Assembly: GCA_019055375.1 (NCBI GenBank)
Contig: JAHQIW010005207.1
Coordinates: 62,001-126,000 of the forward strand
Source: Parelaphostrongylus tenuis
Taxonomy: Eukaryota; Nematoda; Chromadorea; Rhabditida; Metastrongylidae
Length of the DNA: 64,000 bases
Direction of reading: 5' to 3'
The first letter of the stretch is position 1; each line of letters starts with the position of its first letter. The notes under the pieces are model-generated. The model was given only the letters and a program-made list of their open reading frames with translations, ran no database searches and was not told the origin of the DNA. Below are positions 10,456 through 22,400 of the stretch, one piece after another. The translations under genes were made by a program, and so were the position numbers.

Positions 10456-13400
10456 TTATACAACAGTGTGATGTTGAATCATCGCTAGTTGAGTTTCGAG
10501 AGTTTTATGGAGTGTGTCCTCGTGATTGAGATCTTCAAATACCTTCTCACTTGTTCTGACCGGCGATCATCGATGTGACCTGCAATAAACCGTCTCATAG
10601 TACACTCTATGTACTTGATTTCATTACTGTCAAGTCGAGCACGTTTCATGTTTCTCGGCATCATGGCATAAGAGCGATAAGAGTTGAGGGAAAGAGAAAG
10701 TGTTCAATAAGTTTAACAACGAGTCACACATGAGTAACCGACCTTGTCGCAAACAATGTGACCCACTATTTGATCCTTTTTTGAATGAATAGAAAAGATA
10801 TAGCGGCCTTCGTATCCGTATTGCTTATTGATATCCTGAAAAACGAGATGTCACTATTCATAATAGCAATGAAAAGGAACTGTAGCACAAGTTGCTAAAA
10901 GAGATTTCGTATCTCGTCAACTATATTTTATATCGACACCTGTAAAAATTCGCTCTCGTTGGGACAAAGTCCTGAATAGAGTCCGGTTACTTGATTACAA
11001 ACCGGAATCACACTCAACACGCATCCAGGAATTGAGACGCCACCTACCTAAAACTAGTTATGACGACAGTCGAAGGAGAAGTTATTATTAGTCAATAACT
11101 TTGGTACAAATATAGACATAATATCAGGTTTGTTTTCATAACAGAGGGATCAACTCTAGCCGTTATGCGACAGCCAAGGGGAGGTTTCGGTCATTTGACG
11201 GTGATTTCTCGACCGAGTATTCAAGATGCTTAGACGTACACAAGCCCAATGGACTCTGCTCTGTTGCTATCGTATGCATAATTTCTATACTGTATCCTCT
11301 TAAGTTTGAACGCAATCAGAATGAAAGCTTTCGAAAAATTGAAAACAAAATTGTATATCTTCTATCGACCGCTTTTTATAGACCTGCTCAAAATGTATAA
11401 TCTGATAGGATATAACATGTTCTGAGCTGCTAGCTCCAGTGCTATACAGGCGCCTGTTTCGTCCTATCGAGACTCATACTACAACTAACTTCATACATGC
11501 ATACTATTACTTATCTCATACTACCACATACTACATACTACTACATACTTCATTGTAACAGCTACATGCTCGACTGCTGGTCACCGCAATGTCAGGCAAC
11601 TATATCATCTGAGGAGTGCTTTTTTTTACTCGGCGTCAATTCTTCTAGCGGATTATTTGATCTCACGGTATTGGCTGATATCGACGGAAGATGGTAGTGA
11701 CGAGCCCCAATAGGAACGAAGCAGGCGCTTGTCTACCACTAGACTTAGCAGCTCAAAACATGCTATATCCTTATCAAATAGAATTTGTAATTTCAAAGTA
11801 CGTAATAAGCAAAAAAAGCTAAAAAAGAAGTACTACCTTTGAATGTTTATATAGGCCTCGCTTAAAAACAATATGAACCTGATAATTCTAAAAAATATTT
11901 TAGCCTTTCACGCGGTGTGGTATGGCGCCTACACAATACTAGACAGGTCTACACAGGTCTGTTTCGTCTCCCCGAGGCCCATCAGTAGTACAGTGCTTTT
12001 CGGTTCAGCCCATCCCTTGCAGGGGATATACCACGCTTATAGAAGAGTCGACGCCGATTTATTCGAATCATCGCATGTAGAGTGGAAAATACCCGACATT
12101 GCCGTGACCCACCCGAACGTTGGTGGCCAGTGGAAAGAATATTTTTACTTTCAACTGTTTCCATAGAGCTCGCTTTGAAAACAACAATAATCTGATAATC
12201 TCGTGACATGTTTTGAGTCTTTTATGAGGTCAAGCTAAACATTTAAACAGTACTAGACACGCGTTTCATCTTTCGAGGCTCGCTACCAACACGGTTCAAG
12301 GTTCCTTTCGGTTCAACCGATTCTTTGCAGAGAATGCACCCTTACTTATGGAGCATGAAGTAGTGGGTATATCCTCTGCAAGGGATCGGCTGAACCGAAA
12401 GGCACCCTGCTAGTGGCGACCCTCTAAAGGCGAAACACATGTCCACTACTGAATAAGTGCCATACCAGACCTCACATAAGCCTTAAAACATGTTATGCGA
12501 TCGAAGAAAAATATTAGCAGTTTTCAAGACCGACTATCGATTATCATCGGCATTGATCGAATAATGCCATAGTCTTATTATTCAGCGGGCGCAAAAATTA
12601 TTAACCCGTTCGGGATGGAGTGTATTTGTGTTAATACACGATTGTTCAGAGAAAGTTTATTACTAAATCAAACGTTTTTCCTATTTCGTATTTGTACATA
12701 AATTAAATTTTAGCGATTTCATTAATGTGCTGGCTTTTCAAAGTTTTATTTTCATTGCGCTATAGCAATTAGGTTACACAGCGGTTGCTTTGTTTGCTCG
12801 CTCGATCATCAAACTCTTGCCTAAACTTTTAGTACATTCGACATCTCAAATCTTGACCATTCTGAAGCCAGAATACATTTTTCAAAAATTTCCATAGGTC
12901 GTTGTTAAAAGCGTGAAGAAAATTACGTTTTGAGCCTAAGGTGCCTAAACTATCACTCGAACTTAATAATGGGTCAATTGATACATGTAAGCAAAGTTTG
13001 TATGCTAGGAGCGCGTTAACGTCACAAAAGGATAGAATATCATGAGGGGACTTTCATAAAGGTATATGTAGTAGAAAAAACTACGACGGATGGAAAAAAC
13101 AGTCCCAAGGTTTCCATAAGAATAGCATATCCATACAAATAGGAACTCATTTTCAACTGTTATTGAGTAGATTTTTTCAATATTATTTGAGCCAACTTGT
13201 CATGTGGTCTGGTAAGGGCTTTTGTACAGCTCGATACACGTGTTTCGTCCTTACAGACTCGTCAGTCGGGCAGAACCCGTCGTCTTTCAATCTTTTTATA
13301 GTCAGTTCTCTCGCAAGCCTTGGTCCCCTTACAGAGAGTCATCAAAGACGAACGTTTTACACTCTATGTCAAGCGAAATTTTCACCTAACACAGAGTGTT

Positions 13401-16400
13401 TGCGCACTCAATTGCTCTTTGATTGATATTTTTATCATATTATACCTTTATTTCGAGTGTCGGAAAATGTCGAAAGACGACGGATTCTGCACGACTGACG
13501 AGTCTGCAAGGACGAAACATGTGTATCGGGCTGTACAAGAGCCCTTACCAGACCACATGACAAGTTAGCTCAAATAATAATGAAAGGATCTATTGAAATT
13601 TGAGCGTTGTCTTATTAAAGCACTCGAAATAAAGGTATAATATGTTATTGAGTATTTTTCCTTCTGTCTCCTTTATTTTGCAGATATCCGATAGCGTGAA
13701 CATTCTAGTTTCAATATTGAGCCTGTTCTCTCAAAAAAACCTTTTACTATGCTTAAGTAACGGAAGGAAGACGACGGTTTGTTATGGTGTCCTTGGCCGT
13801 TGTTTGAACTTCGCAGCCGGTTTGTTGGCTGAAAGGACTTCTACAAAAGTATTTCCGGTGAAAAAGTAACGATCTCTAATTTCCACTACGAAAACCACGT
13901 GCTTGATTAAACAACGAAAATCAGCTTTTTTTTCCACATTTCTTCCACTATGTCGTGAGAGTTCAATTTGAAAATGAATTTTCTGCAATGTATGACTTCT
14001 GTAAGTGAGCCATCTCAAAGCGATTCTAGCACTTCGTCGGCGTAAGCCATGATAACCTTTCTTCATACATTAGCAACGATCAACAATTTACCGTTATGGC
14101 GTTGAATTTGTGCTCATACAATAACAAATATTATACTGTTTTTCCACTAAACTATTTTAGGTGATTCGATACTTTAACAAATGGAGATTTTAGCATAAGG
14201 CTTAGTATTTGGAAATGCCGTCAAAGTTTGCCGTATCAAAAACGAGAAAAATGCGCGTTGTTTCTTGGTGTAGCTAGCCTGTTATTTGAACTTTATCGCA
14301 GGTTTTGTTAGCAGTCATATAGGAGAATTTAGATGGTCGGAACACTTCATCGTTACGAAAAAATAGCATACTGTGTAGGGGATTTCTGTAGGAACTTCGA
14401 GTGAAAAGAATACCCATGTATCCTAACAATCTGTATCTTCCAACAGAAAAGCAACATCATTTATAATGAACTTCTTTGAACTCTTTTTGCGCAATCTTAT
14501 AGCCTATATTGTCAGAGTGAACCGCCTTTTCTTACTCATCATTGGTCCAGTGGCCATAGATGTCTGTTCTACAACTAGCATCCAAACATCGGGCACATAG
14601 AGTTCGTAGAAGTCGATGATCTTTTACACCTGATCCTTACGTTTCCTTAAACTCCTACCATGTTCACCAAAGAGTAGGGTAGGATTTAGGGTGCAGACAC
14701 CTTCTATCACCACTCACCAATTACCTCTTTTCTCGGTGCTCTCTTGTTTTTGATAATGGGAAATAGGACAATATTGGCTGGAGTTTCGAAGGTGTCTCAT
14801 TCTTCGGAGTCAGGAATGTCCCACTGATCTACAGCTTTGTTGTCGACCACTTTCGCAGGCGCACCCCAGAAGACAGTGAATTACGAAGGACAACAATGAA
14901 TGATCAGGAATTACACAGTATATTTACTAGTTTTCTTTAGAAAGCCTGATGCCTTTCGTGCAGAATTTTTCCGTAACATAAGAAACGTAGCTTTTTTTTC
15001 TGTATACGTGAACTAGAAATATTTTGTACAAATCATGAAGTTCATGCCTTAAGATGACTGAAGGAGGGTGCCTACGGGAAGCAGATGAACAGGCCAGATA
15101 CGTGGTTCCCTTGTGAATGGCCGCAACCACCCCGAACACGATCACGTTGAAGTTATTTTGAGAAGTTGGAACTTGAGGGAAGTACAAGAAATCGCCTTGA
15201 AGACAATCAGATAAATACGTAGAGCACTTCGGTGGGTATGCCCAACGGCAAAGTTACAACGACCAGTAATGTTCATAGCAAAGCATATGTGGATATAAAA
15301 AACGAATACCTATAGAACGATAGAAGAAACTCTGCCCTATAATTCTAATTTTTCTCTAAACTCCTGACGTATATGATAGTCTGGAAAATTTCGAGGGTAT
15401 TGATGAACTAGTATCACATGCAGTATGTACCACTATTTTTGGCTGACTTCTCATTGTTTTCCAATTTCCAATTGATGTTTTGATTTTCGTGTATTGTATA
15501 CAATTAAAAATAAAAAAAGAGATTTGAACTCTTTTATTTTTTTTTCAATTTACTGCAACTGAGTGGACGCCAAATACAATGCGATTGCGTAGTGAACTAG
15601 CGCTTTTCTTCACACATGAAAGTTTACATGCCCGAAAAGCACATGAGCGTATGGAGTAAATCGTGATGTATTAAAATTAGAAGAGAAACACAAAGACTTT
15701 GCTAAAACGGAGGAAAAAATTGCTATTAAACATTGAAAACAGTGCTGCATTTTGCAATTTGTACTGCGCGTAGTGATTTCTATCGACGTCCCGAACGGGT
15801 TAACAGACGATATCACTACAGTATAGACAGTTGCAGTGGCTTACGTTCTCGCGTTTACGCCCTGGTAAGTAATAACAATAAATATGATAGAAGATAACGC
15901 TTCGCGACGATGACCAATCTCTGAGGGATTCGCTATGCATTCGTCTCCATTTCTTAGCTTCGTTTGAGGCGAACGAATGCATATTTGGCCTTTACAATGA
16001 CTCGCGAACACAACCGATGTATCAAGTCAGTGCTATTGTCCTCTCAGAGCAGTCTGGCACCAGTTAACTAAACCCGGAGGGGTGGAGGCCTGTTGAGCTT
16101 GAGCGCAGGATCGAACCATTGACCATCGATGATTGATCGACCACGTGCGTGTCGTAGATTACCTCTAGCCACTATGCCACACGTGCTTGTAGTAACGATA
16201 CATAGGGAAACACCACAATGGTGTGCTGGGCGATATCCTGCTTATTCACTTTCTCTTGTGTACAAATGAGACTTGGAGTAAAAAAGTGAAGGAGTCATTG
16301 TCGTTATGACTTTTACAGGATAAGTATATCATCTCCAAGTAGAAGAATACTATAACTTTACCTTTTGGGCAATAAATGCTTAGATTCCAGAGGTCTTTAT

Positions 16401-19400
16401 GTGAACCTAAGGCCAAATGTGAGTCAAGACATGCTCGCTCAAAGTTCAAGACAAGCTGTGACATTAATCCATTGAATCGACTGTTTCTAAAACCTCGTTA
16501 TGAACATTCGAAATCAAATCCAAAAAAAGAATGTATTTAGCCTAAAACGAGGTTGGTACGCCAGGGCCATACACCGGTGTTTCGGAGGCTCGTCCTCCTC
16601 GTCAGTGACCCCGCCGCCACATTAAACCATGCATTGTAGCAAGGAGGGAGGCGTATGTGGTAAGTAGTGATGGCATAGTGTACAATGACACTAGTCCATC
16701 ACCATCAGTCGATGTTTCGGCTGGTAGACCAAAATTAATCCACTGAATCGACTGTTTCTAAAACCTCGTTATAAAACATATGCTTAGAACGGTTCTAGAA
16801 ACAGTCGATTCAGTGGATTAGTTTTGGTCTACCAGCCGAAACATTGACTGATGTTTCTAAAAGCGTAACGTTCAACATATGCTTTAGAACGAGGTTTTAG
16901 AAACAGTCGATTCAGTGGATTATTTTGGTCTACCAGCCGAAACATCGACTGATGGTGATGGACCAGTGTCAATGTACACTATGCCATCACTACTTACCAC
17001 ATACGCCTCCCTCCTTGCTACAATGCAGGGTTTAATGTGGGGCGGGGTCACTGACGAGGAGGACGAGCCTCCGAAACACTGGTGTATGACCCTGGCGTAA
17101 CAACCTCGTTTTAGGCTAAAAACATTCTTTTTTTTTTGGAGCTGTGACATTCTTGTGAAGAGTATTGCACTAGAAGCATTTTATGTAGTTTCTGTTAACT
17201 TCAGAACGAAGAATGATGTCGGATGTACTAACAGCTCCAGCATATTTATGTGATGCCTGGCCTGCTTTTCGTATTCATTTTTTGCTACAATTCTTTTCCT
17301 TGTTTATAAATTCGTCCCAATTTCCCTTCATCATTTTCAAGTTGAGTAGCAACTGAAAGCAAAAAAAAAATAGCTGGCACATAAATGAGCAGAGTTCATG
17401 GGCCGCTTTCCATGAAGACTTCAAGCCGATTGCCCCAGTGGCAGGTGCAAACCTAGTGCTTTACTATGTCAATTGCCTTTATACTGGATCTATGAAAGTC
17501 ACTGGCAAAAAAATCAACATCAAAAAAAATTGATGATAGGTTTGTTGCCGTTCAATAGACGGATAACAAGAGAACACTTAACTAGTTTTGGAGTGGGTCG
17601 AACCAGCTACCGTGTTCCTACGCTGTTTGGAAATCACACAACTCTTAATCCCTTCGAGAATCAAATTGTAAAAATTAACAAGAAATGTGTCTCATATTAA
17701 TGTAAAACAGAGAACGAATAAAACGAGCACCTGCAAACTTATGCCATGATTCGGACCAGCAACACCAACAAAAGTGTCGATGAACTTTGTGAGTGGAGCT
17801 CCCAGATATTCGCCAGAATCCACACATCGACCTATTATCATTTGGTTATGCGCGTCCCGATCGTTAAAGCCACTGTTTCAACCTAATTTTTAGGTTTCCT
17901 TTAGTTTAGATTTGCCACTTTCATTTAATACCAGTTGATGACCGGTTTTATCAGTGGAAATTGTCCACCGGAGTTATAGGCAGATTTGGAATTCTATTAT
18001 TCATAAGCACTTGTACAGCCCGATACACGTGTTTCGTCCTTACAGACTCGTCAGTAGGGCAGGACCCGTCGTCTTTCAATCTTTTTATCAGTTAGTTCTC
18101 TCGGGAGCCTGCTCGCCCTGCAGAGAGATATCGAGGACAAACGTTTTACACTATATGTCAATGTTTGGCTGATATTTGTGTCATATTATACCTTTGTTTC
18201 GAGTGTTTTCTATAAAGACCACGCTCAAATTTCAACAGATCATTATGATTGATGTTGATCTGATCTAATGAAATTTGAGCATTATGATTGATGATGAACT
18301 GATCTAATGAAATTTGAATGTAAAATAGAATTGCAAACTCTTTAATGAAACAGTGGAAACAAAGGTATAACATGGTAAAAATACCAGCCAATGAGCAATT
18401 GAGTTTAAACACTCTGTGTTAGGTGAAAGTCTCGCTCGACATAAAGTGTAAAACGCTCGTCTTCAATATCCCTTTTAGGGAAAGTGCACGCTTCCAAGAG
18501 AAATGACTAATAAAAAGATCGAAAGACGACGGGTTCTGCCCGACTGACGAGTCTGTAAGGACGAAACACGTGTATCGGGCTGTTCAAGAGTCCATTACCA
18601 GGCCAGATGACATGTTGGCTCAAATAATAATGAAAGGATCTATTGAAATTTGAGCGTGGCTTATACAAAACACTCGAAAGAAAGAAATAAGATTCATGAG
18701 CATATGAAAGCTAACGTCCTTACTTATTCAGATCTAGGATAACATTCAGATAGAAAGTCTACACTCCGCAGTTCAAGAAAAAGGTTTTTCACAGTGAAAC
18801 TTGCATTCTATTGTAATTACGGCTCAAAACCATAAAACAAATAACCTGACTTGATGCTCTCACCAAAGGCACTCATGCTCATTATCATCAATTTCGAGTA
18901 GAAAACGTTCATAGTACAGTAAATCATTCAATTGTGATCATTATATAAAGTTTATATACTGGCTATTAAAACCGTATAACATATTTGTTTCCCTTCCATT
19001 TATTGATTGTATTTATTGTGCAGTATGATATCTAGCATTACATGCTGCTCGATTAGCTATCTAACTGAAGGACTTCAATTTTTTTCCGATGAATTCGTCG
19101 GCGTTCTTCTTCAGTCAACTTTTGCTATATGTTAAACATCTGTTGTACATTTATGACATTTTCACAATTTGCTTCAAAATTTTCGCTAGATAACACCTAT
19201 GAGATACGTCTTTTAGAGTACTTTGGATTCTCAAAATTTTGCCCATTAAATGATCAATGAATGATCACCTCCTAGATAGCTTTCCTAGATACAGGAACTC
19301 CAAGCGAGAAAGCGATCACATCCACAGCACGACCTGTTGTAGAGTCGCGTAGCAACAATGAGCGCTCGAATCTGCAATCCATATGGCCTAAATGGAAACA

Positions 19401-22400
19401 GAGATTTTTCGATTAAAAGATATCCGAAAAGTGTAAAAATCAATTATGGGTTTGATGGATCTATATCATTGTAAATATTGAGTTTCGATTAGATCAAGAG
19501 ATTTCTTAGTAAATTATTTCCATTATGTTTGAGTTCAACCCTTTGCGGACGATAGCATGATCGCTTGTCGCCAGTTCAACGGTCATCCCTGCCACACCGT
19601 ATGTGTCAGAAACCTGGTCACAGCAGCAGATAAGTCATGGATGGAAGAGCAAAAGGCGATGCTTTGAGTATCACTTACCTTGAAATTGAGAGATAGTATT
19701 CAGATTAAGTGGAGACAATGCGTTTCTAGCGGTAAGAGATAGACGAAGACTGTCACTGATTGGGTTTGAGCAGGAGGAAACGAGCGGCTTGGGGAACGTT
19801 CAGGAGTCTCGAAGATGTAGTGAAGAGGGCAAAGAACATTCGACTCCGTGCCCAGCTTTTCGACTCGACGATTATCTCTGCTCTAACGTATGCATCAGAA
19901 ACCTGGTCGTCACTTAAGCAAAAATGAAAGATCACTTGGCGTCATTGAACGCGCAGTCGAAAGGTCGATGCTAGGAGTATCCCGTATCTTGCAATTTAGA
20001 GAAAGGATCCGAAGTTCCGATCTGCGTTAACAATCGAAAATCAGAAACGCCGTTCTACTTGCCAGGAATCGAAAACAAGCTGGGCTGGACAAGTGATGCG
20101 CTTCAACGACAACCGATGGACGGGAGCCGCTACCGACTGGATTCGTGGGGTATCAAGCGCTCTTCAGGAGGACCACTGACCTCATGATCCGATTTCATCT
20201 AAAAAAACAAAAGAAGTTATGATGCTCAACAAACCCTTGCAGCGAAAAAGATCCATTGAGCCACTCTTGCACGTGATAGGGAAAAATGGAATTGTAACTG
20301 GTGCTCGCTCGAATCACTCGGCGATCGACGGAACGGAAGATGGTGCAAATGGAAGGTATTGATTCGACACCTCATGGCTTTTTGAAGGCTGAAGATGTTT
20401 GATTCGTTCAGTCTTCAAATAGCCAGAAAGAAATTTTGTTTGGACCACACCATTAGCAATGATGCAACGATTAGTAGCAATCCCTGCCAATGCCTTCATG
20501 AATAAGGTGGAATCCCTAGTTCTCAGGGGTGGTTCGTTTTTCTACTGTCGACACTTTTCTACTGGGTGAGTAGCTTGTTATTTGCTCTACACCAAGGAAA
20601 TGGACAATTGTTTTGTACTTTTAAATGAATAGTAGGAATACATTAACTTCATGCAAGAAAAAATACGAACTAGGTTCTATTTTTGAACGCTCAGATATTT
20701 CTCTCCGAAAATGGTTACGTTATGAAATGATATCGGAAGCCAAGTAATGAAGACATTCCATTAAACCAATTCTCTTCTCAACCATCACACACAAAAAGAT
20801 ACTTGCCCGAAGCATGTACCGAATAGCTACAAGTGTTTTCCTGGGAGGAGGAGGCACAGGGGATTGCTGCATCATACCGAATGGCCACTCAAGTAACTAT
20901 GAGGGAACGGCCACCGACGTCAGTTCAAAGAGAAGAGATAGGTCCCACGACGAAAAGAATGGTATGGAAATCCCAAATGGTAAAAGGCCTCCATAAACTA
21001 CCTTTTATAACAGACGTAGTGCCGCTAATAGGTCTCGAAAAACATTGGTCTGAAAAACTGTGTAAGAATTATAAAAATAACACCTTACACATTAGGGCGC
21101 CAATAAGGTTGGATTCGTCTGTATGACTCTCTGTGTATGAAGCAGAGGATTGCATGATTCATCCTAGCGGCAGAGAAAAAGCCTGCATAAGCTCAGATAA
21201 ATTATCTACAAAGCTGCTAGACGACTTTATGTCTGCCCAAAAGAACACTTTGATGGAAAGTGGAAAAGACGACCAAATATCTCTTTAGGTACAGAGATAA
21301 AGGAAACTGATCGGGACGGCTTTGACGTGGCAGTGAGAAGCTTCAGACACGAGTTCGAGTTTTCGGCGCGGAAAACTTTGATGTTTTCGGATAACATCCA
21401 AAAATCCAAGGGTGAATAGAAGGGAGAGTGTCCGAATATCACAGATGACACCACACCTTGCCTTAAATTGTGTTCAGGTTTAAGTGTTTTTCATTAATCG
21501 TAGTGTGTCAAAATAGACCAGTGACCTTTAAAAAGGAGTCAATCAATCAATTCCTGTATAGAATTTTTTCTAAGTTTGGGCGATGTTAGCTGAATAATTA
21601 GATATGGTTTGTATAGCACGTCGTCTAAGCTTTGACGGAGGTAAAATCGCTCCTAACGTCAGTTGTAGCTTGTAAAGAAGATAAATCACCCTCGGCGAAC
21701 TTCAAAAAAGGGCAGTTCGCAAGATGTCTATTGTTCTGATGCTACTTAAAAAAGGACGCTTCTTAATGTGAAAACTAATATGATGATCACTATATACTCA
21801 CTTAGTCTACAGTTTTATGAAGAAACAAGTAAAACTGTGAATGAAAGCTCACTTGTTTCACGTATTCACACCTCATGCCGTACTCCACCCATTTCAGCGG
21901 ATTTCCTTGAGATCCATCGAAATACGTTGTAGCGTACAGCTCGTTAGTTTTGTATCCCTTCGACCTGCACAGCCTCCATTCATTTCGTTCCTAAGGCCAG
22001 TTCTCGTTATGAGAACAATGATTAAGGATTTTTGAACATAAAAAACATTACCCCACCACCCCCACTGTCCGACACAGCATTTGACACCCAATTACGTAGC
22101 AAAAAGCAAGTTTAGAAGCCAAATCGGGAATTCAAAAATAGGTTTTTCAATTAAGTAGTTGAGATCATGATCCTAAAGATCTATCTGTGATACATATTCC
22201 TCCATATTTTTTTGAAAGCAACCAATGGTTGATTATTCTAATTGCGAGTTGTTACATACCTTGTGATTACAAAAGCTACTTTATATGTATAGACAATCGA
22301 AACAAGTGCTTACAAAAACCAGTCGGCAACGTATTTTATCTTCTCGCCAGCCGTGTCCGAAACGCCATGAACAAAAACAATTGGTTGGTTATTGAGTCGC

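Larger units (their letters stand above)
13170..13642. mobile_element. Hammerhead element, family 2, inverted pair with 12-bp target duplication
   Basis: A minus unit (from TATTATTTGAGCCAACTTG) is followed by a shorter plus unit ending in the same sequence inverted, then AAAGGTATAATA. Flanking 12-bp direct repeats TGTTATTGAGTA are at 13058+100 (13158-13169) and 13643-13654. Each arm has a hammerhead. No protein is encoded. Lies in intron 5 of the lipase. Confidence 0.85.
16466..17139. mobile_element. Hammerhead element, family 1, inverted pair with 12-bp target duplication
   Basis: A minus unit is followed by a plus unit, joined by partial unit sequence (AACAGTCGATTCAGTGGATT segments repeated). 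It is bounded by identical 12-bp direct repeats AGCTGTGACATT at 16454-16465 and 17140-17151. Both arms hold a hammerhead. Lies in intron 5 of the lipase. Confidence 0.88.
18010..18691. mobile_element. Hammerhead element, family 2, inverted pair with near-perfect target duplication
   Basis: A minus unit (18010-18230) and a plus unit (18420-18691) flank a centre with short tandem repeats of the ATGAAATTTGA type. Direct repeats ATTCATAAGCA (17999-18009) and ATTCATGAGCA (18692-18702) differ at one base. Lies in intron 4 of the lipase. Confidence 0.82.

Noticed and set aside
10551..10680. Open minus reading MPRNMKRARLDSNEIKYIEC as an extra lipase exon
   Set aside because: It runs across intron 7; the adjoining frame VTSMIAGQN after the TTTATTGCAG acceptor matches the lipase family and joins exon 7 in phase.
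20814..21126. Two overlapping plus-strand frames as a gene
   Set aside because: They lie in lipase intron 3, overlap in different frames and have no recognisable motif.
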